A DNA stretch of 64,000 bases, from assembly GCF_905147365.1 (NCBI RefSeq), contig NC_056409.1, positions 11,971,001 through 12,035,000 of the forward strand, written 5' to 3'. Shown here piece by piece: positions 34,057 to 43,520 of the stretch; positions within the stretch are counted from its first letter, which is position 1; the number at the start of each line of letters is the position of its first letter. This stretch comes from Aricia agestis (taxonomy: Eukaryota; Arthropoda; Insecta; Lepidoptera; Lycaenidae). The notes beneath the pieces were generated by a model that ran no database searches, was not told the origin of the DNA, and saw only the letters and a list, made by a program, of their open reading frames with translations. Position numbers and translations under genes: made by a program.

Positions 34057-34236
34057 CTAGGTTACGCCCGCATTTCCGTTGCGCTGAAATCCGTATATCG
34101 TGCGGCGGTAACCGTACATTTTTCCGCAACAAAAATTATGTCCTTTCCCAGGACTCAAAGTATCTGCATGCCAAATTTTATTAAAATTGGTTTAGCGGTT
34201 TTAGAGTGAAGATGTAACAGACAGACAGACACCTAC
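34057..34236 (-). mobile_element. Helitron-like family A copy
   Basis: CTAG at 34057-34060, then the reversed family: GCATTTCCGTTGCGC, CCTTTCCCAGGACTCAAAGT, GGTTTAGCGGTTTTAGAGTG, ACAGACAGACAGACAC. The 5' terminus (ATATTAGTATGGA reversed) is replaced after 34232. Confidence 0.65.
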
Positions 34237-34402
34237 ATGACCCGTAAACTTTGTATCACTTAACTCTTAACTTTTCTGACCTTGTAAACCTTCCCTGGAT
34301 TTCCACAAATATTGACTAAATTACAAAAATCGGTAAGCCGTACCGAATTATAAATTGATATTATTTTTTTATTCTCAATTTACATAAATCATTGGGCGAT
34401 CT
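34237..34402. other. Unassigned spacer with an inverted Helitron-end fragment
   Basis: Ends with CATTGGGCGATCTCTAG, a mirror of the Helitron-like end that follows; together they make the palindrome described at 34387-34418. Confidence 0.5.
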
Positions 34403-34418
34403 CTAGGATCGCCCAATG
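34387..34418. repeat. Palindrome made of two Helitron-like ends head to head
   Basis: TCATTGGGCGATC-TCTAG-GATCGCCCAATGA: 13-bp arms around CTAG. The right arm belongs to the family-B element that starts at 34403; the left arm is its exact inverse. Confidence 0.75.
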
Positions 34419-34708
34419 ATCGAAATTCGACCTTAAATATAATTATAAGTTTTAATGCTATTAATATTCTATTACCAAAATATTGACTTACTTCTTCTTC
34501 TTTCGGCTCCCCGTTTAAAGTATTCACTAGTTCAGATTTAATAAAAAACAATCTATTTTTAATTTGACAACAGACTTCAACCATAAATAAAAGAGTATAA
34601 TTCGTGTGTATAGGCTTGTCATTCAAAATATCGTAGTGTGAACATTGTAGTGTGTCTAATGTTTTATAATTAAAATAAGGTATGATAAAAGTATAACTTT
34701 AAAACAAT
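34403..34708 (-). mobile_element. Helitron-like family B copy, 5' part lost
   Basis: Minus strand, ends at CTAG 34403-34406 preceded (in its own orientation) by ATTGGGCGATC and near GGTCGAATTTCGATC, a decayed version of the palindrome intact at 47775. Middle shared with 47762-48245: GACTTCAACCATAAATAAAA and TATAGGCTTGTCA. Similarity stops near 34708. Confidence 0.65.
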
Positions 34709-35211
34709 CTACTCAATATTTTTTGTTATCTGTTGGCTAGGCTTGTAGCCAACCAAATTACCTAGATCCGCCATCTGCTTACGAATCAATTTCCCATCAT
34801 TACAGTGTCATTTATTTTGTCTAAAATTGACCATTTTTAGTAACAAATATAAAAATAACAGATTTGTGTACTTAGCTACGTGTATCTGATTTGAATCAAT
34901 GTTTGTTGAAACTAAATAATAATATAATCAGTTTACACAAAATGAACGCCGAACGTTTTAGTGGCCAGTATTTTATGTAAACGTATAATAGGTACATGAA
35001 TATTTAATGAAAATATTTGATTATTTTGATTCATTCTTTCATTTATATTTATGTAGTTAGCACTTAAAATGGATACAACGATAATAATTTGATAAATTAT
35101 AATAATTGCAAGTATTAAATTAACGTTATTTATAAAATTTGCATTTAAACAAATTGTAATAACCTATTATGGCATTAATCTACTTATAAAAATAAAAATA
35201 TTTTTTTGTTT
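34709..35211. other. AT-rich DNA, no gene recognised
   Basis: Nothing recognisable. Confidence 0.35.
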
Positions 35212-35331
35212 TCTTAGTCTCGTTAAAACTCGAGAACGGCTGAACCGATTTGGCTTATTTTAGTCATAAAATGTACGTGGAAGTGAATATTAGTATATAA
35301 TTACTATAGGAGATACAAAGTTCACCGGGTC
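35212..35331 (+). mobile_element. Helitron-like family D fragment, cut by a SINE
   Basis: GTTAAAACTCGAGAACGGCT, then TTATTTTAGTCATAAAATGT and AAGTTCACCGGGTC follow the 63297-63430 copy. The expected AGCTAG end is missing because SINE-P starts at 35332. Confidence 0.65.
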
Positions 35332-35747
35332 TTTTTTTTATGAAATAAGGGGGCAAACGAGCAAACGGGTCACCTGATGGAAAGCAACTTTCGTCGCCCA
35401 TGGACACTCGCAGCATCCGAAGAGCTGCAGGTGCGTTGCCGGCCTTTTAAGAGGGAATAGGGTAATAGGGGAGGGTAGGGAAGGGAATAGGGGAGGGTAG
35501 GGATGGGAAGGAAATAGGGGAGGGTAGGAAAGGGAATAGGGGAGGGTAGGGAAGGGAATAGGGGAGGGTAGGGAAGGGAACAGGGGAGGGTAGGGAAGGG
35601 AATAGGGTAGGGGATTGGGCCTCCGGTAAACTCAATCACTCGGCGAAACACAGCGCTAGCGCTGTTTCACGCCGCTTTTCTGTGAGAACGTGGTATTTCT
35701 CCGGTCGAGCCAGCCCATTCGTGCCGAAGCATGGCTCTCCCACGTAT
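35332..35747 (-). mobile_element. SINE-P with expanded minisatellite
   Basis: Same ends as 19961-20256 but with six or seven units of AATAGGGGAGGGTAGGGAAG+GG (22 bp) at about 35455-35605, making it the longest copy (416 bp). T-run 35332-35339 marks the poly(A) tail on the minus strand. Three proline/serine-rich frames on the minus strand are products of the repeat, not genes. Confidence 0.88.
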
Positions 35748-36400
35748 AGCATTTAGTTTTAAAGTTTAATTATTGATTTCAACAACATTCTCAAGGAACC
35801 ATACGACTTGTGATCATTACCTCTTTAATATTATAGTAGACAGGAAAGGAAAAAAATCAGAAACACGTCTTTCATATCCTGATAAATGAATTATCATTCT
35901 CATGGCCGATCACGGGAAAGCTATTTTTATACTTGCTCCCACTGAATCATTGTTACAGTGAAAAATTGCATAGGTTACTCCTATGCATTTCGTTTTGTAG
36001 GTCAAAACGAATGCCCTGACTGGTTGACCTAAAAGCTTAGCTCGTCCGTAGTAAGTAACTGCCGGCAATATATAGGTAAAACTGAAGAAAATAAAATGGT
36101 ACATTTTTATTGAAAGCCTATAGATATTGCATATCAATTCATTATGTAAGCCTGCTTCTGAGGATGATCAGTTAGAACTTTTACGTTATATTGTTATATA
36201 ATATATATTTAATAAAATCTTTTTTTAATAATGACTGTTATGTTATCTGAACACTATATATCTGTTTCAAATGTAATTCTTACCACATGATATTGAATGT
36301 ACTGTCACTTCTTGGTGGAAATTCATCTTCAATTAAATAATTACACACTTTCCTTGCACTTATTCCACTTTATTTTAATATTTTTATTACAAAATTGTTA
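35748..36400. other. AT-rich DNA, no gene recognised
   Basis: Nothing supported; a 75-codon minus frame at 35910-36137 is not recognisable. Confidence 0.35.
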
Positions 36401-36976
36401 AATACACGACCGGTTTCGAAAAAATCATCATCAGGTGTACTGCGGGTAATTTTAAATTTTTAAAAAATTTGTAAACAAAACATGGATTGTCAACATCACA
36501 AAATTTTTCTACCATTCAGTACAATTTTATACCATAAACAATATTTTCTACCAAAAATCACAAATTAAATTTTAAATGTATTGGAATCTATAAAATTGAT
36601 AAACTAAAAACAATAATTACATTAAATATATCAGCAAATCAATTAAATGTCCTATAACCATAATTAATAATATAATAATAATAACAATTCATAAAATGTG
36701 TCAATCTTTAAATAAGTCAATAATGTCACAAAATAATAAATTGATAAAAACATGTCAAAGTAATGCTGTTTATAAAATTTCTAATTACTAAATTAATTAA
36801 TGTCAAATGTAAAATAATGTCCTAAAATTAATTTTAAATGTCCTGTAATAATACCGAATTTGAAGGCATGTCTGATCGTTTATAAGGTTCCCATATTTCT
36901 TGTGTCTGTTTATTTCCAGTGCTTCTAATGCATCCATCTTCCTGCTTTTCTGCAATACATGTAGATATTCGATGTT
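36401..36976 (-). pseudogene. Penelope-like retroelement C-terminal relic (tentative)
   Basis: A 57-codon minus-strand frame, 36976-36803, reads NIEYLHVLQKSRKMDALEAL then EINRHKKYGNLINDQ and ends at a stop. ILH..(Q/K)K...LEALEIN+H...(L)NDQ is the pattern I associate with the segment after the GIY-YIG nuclease of Penelope-like elements. Further down, CACGACCGGTTTCGAAAAAA and TCATCATCAGGTGTAC (reversed CTGATGATGA...GAAACCGGTCG, 36407-36440) resemble the downstream region of such elements. Family assignment is from memory only; a LINE tail is the alternative. Confidence 0.5.
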
Positions 36977-37222
36977 CGAATTCTTACCACATTATAGCAA
37001 TAATAATTAAAATAAGATAATACCTATATCTATTACAAGTTACCTATTTTTCATTTCTTTTCACAAACTCAACAAGATTAAAAATATAAGAAGTACTAAC
37101 ATTTTACTTTACCTTTAAAATAAAAGGATTAGCATAAATTGTAAAAATAATAAAGCGATAAAGGATTAGGCAAACAGTCAGTATTTTTTTATCAACACCA
37201 GCCAGACGCGTCAATTTTCTTG

Positions 37223-37547
37223 TACGTGGGAGAGCCATGCTTCGGCACGAATGGGCCGGCTCGACCGGAGAAATACCACGTCCTCACAGAAAACCGGCGT
37301 GAAACAGCGTTTGCGCTGTGTTTCGCCGAGTGAGTGAGTTTACCGGAGGCTCAATCCCCTACCCTATTCCCTTCCCTACCCTCCCCTATTCCCTTCCCCT
37401 TACCTATTAACCTATTCCCTCTTAAAAGGCCGGCAACGCACCTGCAGCTCTTCTGATGCTGCGAGTGTCAATGGGCGACGGAAGTTGCTTTCCATCAGGT
37501 GACCCGTTTGCTCGTTTGCCCCCCTTATTTCATTAAAAAAAAAAAAA
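37223..37547 (+). mobile_element. SINE-P, plus-strand copy
   Basis: The only + strand copy: begins TACGTGGGAGAGCCATGCTT, passes GAAACAGCGTTTGCGCTGTG, the pyrimidine block CCCTACCCTATTCCCTTCCC, CATCAGGTGACCCGTTTGCT, and ends TTATTTCATT plus 13 A. This orientation shows the SINE is transcribed from the TACGTGGG side. Confidence 0.88.
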
Positions 37548-38280
37548 ACTTTAAAGATATGAGTAATACAAAGTAAGTATATTTTGAGTTTACTGTCTGT
37601 ATAGTGATATTCCTCGCTATAAGCACAGGTTTATATTAAGATGTAGTTTGTAGGTTTGTATACGATGATGTAGACTAAATAAAAAGTATAAAAATACGTC
37701 GTTTTTCTCTTTATATTAATAATTATTATTAGAATAGGATGCCTTCATTACTATGATGTTATCGTCATTACTCAACAAAAGAGTTTATAAAAATATACTT
37801 TAAATAAAGCCAATAAAATTGTAAGGAAATTTAAGCTACTATTTTTGAACATTTCCTAAATTTAATCAAAAGGATTGTTTCATTCGATAAACTGGAGGCA
37901 GGCGATTCATGCGCAAAACTAATTTCAGCCAATTCAAAAGAAACAGGGATTCCTTCCTTCCTTCCTCCTTCAAATTAAATGTTAGATTTTAATCCTTTGA
38001 ATAGTCAATTCCAAATTAATTAAAGCCATCGAAATGCTAAGGTCTTCATGGAATTACTACTCAGTACTCGTACAATGTTTTGTTATGACTACATCCGTAC
38101 CCCGTGGAAGTAACGGAAATCTCCAAACTGGTTTGGGTCTACAATCTGTATAATATAGTTTATAATATTCCCCGTGTGTATATTTTGCTAAGTAATTTAG
38201 AATGACAAACAAGGACTCATAGTTAATAATAATAATAATAATAGCTCCCACACCGGTTTCAGTGACGGTGGCCGGTTTCA
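37548..38280. other. AT-rich DNA, no gene recognised
   Basis: Contains only microsatellites, (CCTT)n near 37953 and (AAT)n at 38226-38243. Confidence 0.4.
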
Positions 38281-38573
38281 TTGAAACCAGGCCAGCTATG
38301 CAGGAGTAATTTTATAGTGTCCAAGTGTGTGCGCAATACACAAGAGCACTCTCTATTCCTTTACTCTCATTACCCAGTAGGGCGAAAGACCGACATGACC
38401 GGCGAGAGATCAGGCGCAGGACCGATTTTTTACATGCCCATCCGACGCATGGATCATCTTTTCTTGTCAGACAATCAGACCAAACTTGGAAATAACATGT
38501 TTCCAACGCGGGAATCGAACCTACGACCTCCGAGTCAAGAGCCGCGCTCTATACCACTAGACCACGGAGGCGT
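38281..38573 (-). mobile_element. tRNA-derived SINE (SINE-2), complete
   Basis: Minus strand. Head near 38573: CGCCTCCGTGGTCTAGTGG (A box), then GAGGTCGTAGGTTCGATTCC (B box). The body runs through ACATGTTATTTCCAAGTTTG and ends ATTACTCCTGCATAGCTGGC. The 99-codon + strand frame at 38281-38580 is antisense to this SINE and not a gene. Sister copy 51916-52527. Confidence 0.88.
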
Positions 38574-38838
38574 TGCATAGTAATTAATGTATGAAGTATG
38601 ATAGTGGTATATTGTGTATATAGTGTACGTACATGAGTGGTATAATATTGCAATAGCAATGATGGCAAAATCTTTATCTTGTCAATAAACAAGTACAGTC
38701 ATTGATTTAACGATTGTCTTTTTTAATAAGCGCTATCTCGTTTTCATAGGAATATCAATATTTTTGCATCTTAATGAATAAAAAATTGGCCAATATCCTT
38801 TCTTGTTTGGTGATCTGGATATACCATTTTATGATCTA
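38574..38838. other. Short unassigned spacer
   Basis: No feature recognised. Confidence 0.35.
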
Positions 38839-38940
38839 CTAGATGACGCCGTTGCGCCAAAACTCGTTTATCGCGGCAGAACCGTACATTTTTTCGGAAT
38901 AAAAAGTATCCTATGTCCTTTCCCGGGACTCAAAGTATCT

Positions 38941-39488
38941 AAAAAAAAAAATGTTTTATTTCTGAGTAAATTTGAATCAATTTTTTTCAGAATGTCTACC
39001 TGATGCCTACCACCGGTTCGGGAACTACCCTGGCGAGAAGAACCGGCGTAAGAAACTCGCACGGGTTCCACTTTTTACCAAAAAAGTGAGAGAAAAATTG
39101 TTTTTTTAAAATAAAGTTTACAATTTTGTAACTTAATATTATATACAATGTCAACATACATAATTGTAAGTCATAATATAATAATGTAGAAGTAGCCTTG
39201 CAAGAAGCCATCCTACTCCCAAGATGTGCCATCTTCTATGAAATCATTGACCTTATAATAAGCTTTGGCACACAAACGCTCTTTGACTACTTTTTTAAAT
39301 TTATTAATGGAAAGATTTTGAACGTTTTCTGGGATTTTATTGTAAAGGCGTATTTACCTTTAAAAGATTTACTGACTTTACTAAGTCTGATCACTGGCAT
39401 GTCCAGCTTGTGCTTATTTCTAGTATTTCTACAGTGAATGTCACTTTTAACTTTAAATTTATATTTTTTCTAACATATATATAGATCT
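38941..39488 (-). mobile_element. 5'-truncated LINE insert
   Basis: Minus strand. Contains a C-terminal coding relic (39430-39213) and a 3' region with TAAGAAACTCGCACGGGTTC-type text (seen as AAGAACCGGCGTAAGAAACT on the + strand), ending TTTACTCAGAAATAAAACAT and a T-tract beside ATCT. ATCT occurs at both junctions (38937-38940, about 39485-39488), a probable short target duplication. A similar tail is at 59592-59640. Confidence 0.75.
39213..39430 (-). pseudogene. LINE ORF2 C-terminus with one frameshift
   Basis: Read from 39430: RNTRNKHKLDMPVIRLSKVS then KSFKGK; after a frameshift, LYNKIPENVQNLSINKFKKV continues as VKERLCAKAYYKVNDFIED and stops at TAG (39215-39213). The order T+....L..P..+LS...KS..(G)..(L)YN.(I/L)P...L..N.FK..(V)+..L..KAYY...DF is the C-terminal signature of Jockey/CR1-type LINE ORF2 proteins in insects, recalled from memory. 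Confidence 0.75.
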
Positions 39489-39583
39489 CCATGCCAAATT
39501 TCAGTAAAATCGGTCCAGCAGTTTGAGCGTGAGGAGGTAACAGATAGACAGACACACTTTCGCATTTATAATATTAGTATGGA

Positions 39584-40555
39584 TGTCGTAATTGTTAGCA
39601 TTGGTACCCGTCTGATTTTCGCAGAACACGATCGCGGGCGACAAAAATTAAAATGACATGCCACTTATGAACTATGCTATAGGATCCATTTTCTACTAAC
39701 ATTGGTCTAACAAGCAAAGCAGTTGCATTGTAGAGGCGTAGACCAAAAAGGAACGTAAAGCCTAGATCATAAAGGCCTAATAGCAAATTGGTTTGTTTTT
39801 ATCACACAACTTAACCTCGACTTATACAAATATTTGTCTACGGGAATGACAAATGGTAGCTTGTCCGATATAATTTTTGTAAAAAATATGCAGTAGCTTG
39901 CTGCGATAAAGTCATATGGACTCGCGTCGTTAACTTTAACGATGATTGCTACATATTTTTGGCAAGCGGTTCACATTTATTCGTTAAATTTTCTAAAAAA
40001 AAACATTCCTGTGATAAATTTCCTTCAATTTGGATTAAAGAAACGATTGGGTAATTTATTGATTTGCATTTGAACAAATCTGCATGTAAATAAAATGTTT
40101 GTATGCAAAATCACTTGATATACGCCGAAAACATATTCCATTTTGATCAGGAAACGAAGCTTAACTTTAAGATTAGGAAATCACAGAGAAATTAGTTCGG
40201 CTTATTTTACTTTCATCAGTGTAGGCGGCGGTGATTCAATTTGTAAGCAACTTGTTACGCACGGTTGAGCCCACGAGCTCCAAAAGCTTTTGAAAATAAT
40301 ACTGTGACCGACATTATATTTCTGCAATGTGTAAAAATGATTTTATAATAAAAGTTAATAGTTTTTAGTAATAATTATTATTGACCTAATGTAATAATTA
40401 CAGGAGCATTTTATTTAAAAATCTATGTTAAAAATACTGTCCGATAAATAAATAGTATAGCCTGTCAATAAATATCGTCATTTTTTTATATTAATTGTGA
40501 TATTAGCCTTATGGTTTGACCGTTTGAATCATCGGTGCTAGAATTTACGAGTTTG
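39584..40555. other. AT-rich DNA with a dispersed repeat
   Basis: 39640-39720 (ATGCCACTTATGAACTATGC, then CTAACATTGGTCTAAC) resembles 44775-44845 (ATGCCACTATATGAACTAGG). No gene is supported. 39890-39925 (GCAGTAGCTTGCTGCGATAA) is also reminiscent of a repeat. Confidence 0.45.
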
Positions 40556-40830
40556 CTACGAGATGCTACGAGGTCCTATCAGATGCTACGAAATGCTACG
40601 AGGCGTACGAGATGCTACGAGGTGGTACGAGATGCTACGAGGTAGTACAAGATGCTACGAGATGCTACAAGGTGCTACGAGATGCTACGAGGTACTACGA
40701 AATGCTACGATATGCTACGAGGTGTTACGAGATGCTACGAGGTACTACGAGATGCTACGAGGTGATACGAGATGCTACGAGGTGCTACGAGATGCTACGA
40801 GATGCTACGAAATGCTACGAGGTACTATAA
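40556..40830. repeat. Minisatellite of GCTACGAGAT/GCTACGAGGT units
   Basis: About 27 tandem 10-bp units, GCTACGAgat or GCTACGAggt, often alternating so that a 20-bp superunit GATGCTACGAGGTACTACGA is visible. One unit near 40603 is shortened (GGCGTACGA). Because 10 is not a multiple of 3 but 30 is, frames 1 and 2 stay open as MLRGATRCYE-like repeats (40563-40886 and 40612-40830); these are consequences of the repeat, not evidence of a protein. Confidence 0.92.
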
Positions 40831-41326
40831 TCATTTATGTGGCGTTCAATATACCTCTAAAAAATAAAAAAGTGGCAGTCATTTAGCTTTAGTGAGACTA
40901 AAGTAGCTTCTAATAAAAAGTTTTTGCCGAATTCTCGTATTTACAAGTAAAATGAAAAGTGTTTTACCACCCTTAATATTTTAAAACATGGTAGTAGAAT
41001 TATTCAACGGTCCACATAAAATTATGTGGATAGAATAATGAGATCCGATAAATTAATCTCAAAATGAGTGCGTCATAATTGGTTCCAGGCAATGATTGGC
41101 CAGGACGATTAAGAATTAATAGATTTCGTTATCACGAGCTTCAGCTATAGAAAGTCAATAACAAAATCTATAGAATACTTTATATTGTTATTGCGAGTTC
41201 TTTTAGTCACTTAAAAATGTTGTGGAACATTTTGTAGTTTCCACGACTGTACTCTAATTTAGTGCAGCATCATGGGTCTTACATCGCATTGTATTTTATT
41301 TATTTATTTTATTTATTCACGTAAGC
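40831..41326. other. AT-rich DNA, no gene recognised
   Basis: Nothing recognisable. Confidence 0.35.
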
Positions 41327-42230
41327 GGTGCGAAGTGTGATAAAAACATCAATTTTATTTCACGGCGTTTTTCTTTCAAAATACTATAGTTGATAGCTAT
41401 CTAAACATAAGAGTAAAACTCCGAGATTGATATTCTTTGTAGTTTTTTAGGGTTCCGTACCTCAAAAGGAAAAAACGGAACCCTTATAGGATCACTTTGT
41501 TGTCCGTCTGTCCGTCTGTCAAGACCCTTTTTCTCAGGAACGCGTGGAGGTATGAAGCTGAAACTTATATCAATTACTCAGGTCTACTGTCCCTTGAAGC
41601 TGTGAAAAAATCAAACTTCTAAGCCAACGCAATCAAAAGATACAGCCGTTTATGCCGCAAATTTTCGACACTTGCAAGGGAATCAAAACCTACAGGGTGC
41701 TTCCCGTGAACTCAGAATCTTGAAATTTGGTACGAAGCAACGTCTTATAGCATAGATAAAGGAAAAATTACGAAAACCATAAATTTTTAGTTACATCACA
41801 TAATATATTTTTTTTTAATAATTTTAAACTTACTACCCATTTCCTCATAAACGCGTAGAGGTATTAAATTGAAATTCATACCAAATACTCAGGTCTATAA
41901 TACCTTTAAGCTGTCGGAACCCTCGGTGCGCGAGTCCGACTCGCACTTGGCCGGTTTTTTTTAAAGAGTGTCAAAGTTGGGCTTTTTCCGGGTAAATTTG
42001 CATAAACATTAATTAGAAAAAAACTTATCAAGTAACATTAATTTTGTTTATACCAGTTGAATAAGCACTTAATCCTTTACTTTCTCTCCAAAATTCAAAA
42101 AAATTAAAAAAAAATCCAAAGATTATCGATCTCGGACTTTTACTCTAATGTTTATAAAGCTATCAACTATAATATTTTGAAAGAAAAACGCGGTGAAACA
42201 TAATTGAGGTTTTTATCACACTGTGCGGAG
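41327..42230. mobile_element. Element with ~105-bp TIRs, interrupted
   Basis: Arms 41327-41430 and 42124-42230 are inverted copies at roughly 85 percent by eye: shared AGTGTGATAAAAAC, CGTTTTTCTTTCAAAATA and TATAGTTGATAGCT. A CACTTGGCCGG-family repeat (41443-41963) sits between them just inside the left arm. The remaining loop (about 160 bp) has no coding. Target duplication not found. Confidence 0.75.
41443..41963 (+). mobile_element. CACTTGGCCGG-family repeat, full-length copy
   Basis: Begins TTTTTTAGGGTTCCGTACCT, contains ACGGAACCCTTATAGGATCA and GTCCGTCTGTCCGTCTGTCA, and ends GTGCGCGAGTCCGACTCGCA then CTTGGCCGG and a T-run. GTGCGcGAGTCcGACTCGCAC is a hairpin. 521 bp. I recall it as an abundant lepidopteran repeat; no coding region is visible. 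Other copies: 28045, 28983, 43310, 59117. Confidence 0.8.
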
Positions 42231-42817
42231 AGTCAAAAAATTCTCGTGTTATTATTTTATGAGATCAATTACATTGCTACTTTTTTATTTTAAATATTAA
42301 ATTATATAGCATAAAAATAAAATATTTTCAACTTGCACGTATCGTAAGTACTGGTTTATTTAGAAGTGCATAGCGCAGCAGGAGCAAACTTATTGCTTCT
42401 ATTTTTACTGGAATGACTGTCTATCTCACTTTGCACACCCGGCTTAACTTTTATGATGTATTTTACTACTGAAAGTATCGTTGATAATTTCGTGCAGTGC
42501 TGAAAAGTATAGTCGAATAGGATACGAAATAGAAAATGGTAAACGTTGCCTCAAAATTGAGTTCCAGTTATTACACTGGCTGTAACATTTAAATGTAGTG
42601 AGCAATATTACTGCGATATAGAATTTCAAAGTTAAGCAAGTTATGTAAATTTTGTTCTGCGGATGACAAGACTTTGTAAGTAGTTTTCGCTTACATCGTG
42701 ATTCATATTCCAAATCTATGCTTTTGCCGGCGGCAAACTTCGTCAAATCCAATAATATATCAAGGGTAACGTGACGTGCGATCTGTGGTGGAACCTCAAA
42801 CATCAAAACTTACTTCG
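42231..42817. other. Unassigned DNA with a 120-codon minus frame
   Basis: The frame 42806-42444 (minus) starts PPQIARHVTLDILLDLTKFA after a non-ATG codon. Residues up to about 55 look protein-like in composition, the rest less so. No homology is recognised and no splice sites were established. Could be an exon fragment, a transposon relic or chance. Confidence 0.25.
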
Positions 42818-42924
42818 TCATCATCATAAGTACATACTTCTGATCATGATCTATACTTATGATAATGATGATACATCCAAAAATTTCGTATAGCCTACGT
42901 ATACGCTATAGGAAATTTTTGGAT
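42818..42924. repeat. Two adjacent hairpins
   Basis: Inner hairpin: CATCCAAAAATTTCGTATAG (from 42873) pairs with GCTATAGGAAATTTTTGGAT (to about 42924) around CTACGTATAC. Left of it, CATCATCATAAGTA pairs with TACTTATGATAATGATG (42822-42871). Together they could form a cruciform-prone block. Confidence 0.7.
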
Positions 42925-43309
42925 GCAGGTTTCATAAAACTGTGCATATAAAGGAATATCAAAGGATGATGGGCATTTTGGTATATATAGTCTTAACCAA
43001 GATAAATTATTATACACCATTAGGTAGTCTTAGTGAGTAGGTAAACAAATTATACGGCGCCCAGCCCCTAAAATTTGTCCATTTTGAAATAATGTACAGG
43101 CAATGTACGAGACCGGCGTTACTGACGTAGGTTTTATCGTCTATGTGGTCTTGTCTTAGACTGTCCACCTTAGATTTAAGCTCACAGTCACAGTAGTAGT
43201 TTAACCCCTCCCTCATACCGATCACCCTTGGGATCGGTAAATATTTAATACGCTCGGAGCAGGTAAATATTTAATACGCTCGCATACTATAATCGCGATT
43301 TTTGGGCAT
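42925..43309. other. Unassigned DNA with a small tandem duplication
   Basis: GTAAATATTTAATACGCTCG occurs twice at 43226-43272, 26 bp apart. No gene. Confidence 0.5.
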
Positions 43310-43520
43310 TTTTTGCTCGTTTTTAAAAATGGCAAAAGCTAGGCACTTGAAATTTTCTCAACATTCTTAATTATATTATATAATTGTACTTAAATAATAA
43401 CATTAGGATAAAATAAATATCTCAGGGGGGCTCCCATACAAAAAATACATTTTTTCTTATTTTCGCTTTATAACGGTACGTACCCTCCATGGGCGAGTTC
43501 GACTCGCACTTGGCTGATTT
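43310..43520 (+). repeat. CACTTGGCCGG-family repeat, 3' part
   Basis: Contains GGGGGGCTCCCATACAAAAA and ends GGCGAGTTCGACTCGCACTT then GGCTGATTTT. 5' half missing or unrecognisable. Confidence 0.7.

Larger units (their letters stand above)
38839..39583 (-). mobile_element. Helitron-like family A copy, split by a LINE tail
   Basis: Left half 38839-38940 starts with CTAG and runs to CCCGGGACTCAAAGTATCT; right half resumes at about 39489 with CCATGCCAAATTTCAGTAAA and ends ATATTAGTATGGA|T. In sister copies these two halves are contiguous (compare AAAGTATCTGCATGCCAAAT at 34161). The interrupting DNA is a LINE 3' end (next entry). Confidence 0.85.

Noticed and set aside
35370..35651. Proline/serine/leucine-rich minus-strand frames of 62-93 codons
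   Set aside because: They are translations of the GGGGAGGGTAGGGAAGGG minisatellite inside SINE-P; other SINE-P copies break the frame.
38281..38580. 99-codon frame
   Set aside because: Antisense to the complete SINE-2 copy.
40563..40886. 107-codon frame of MLRGATRCYE-like repeats
   Set aside because: A direct product of the 10-bp minisatellite; the same repeat is open in another frame too.
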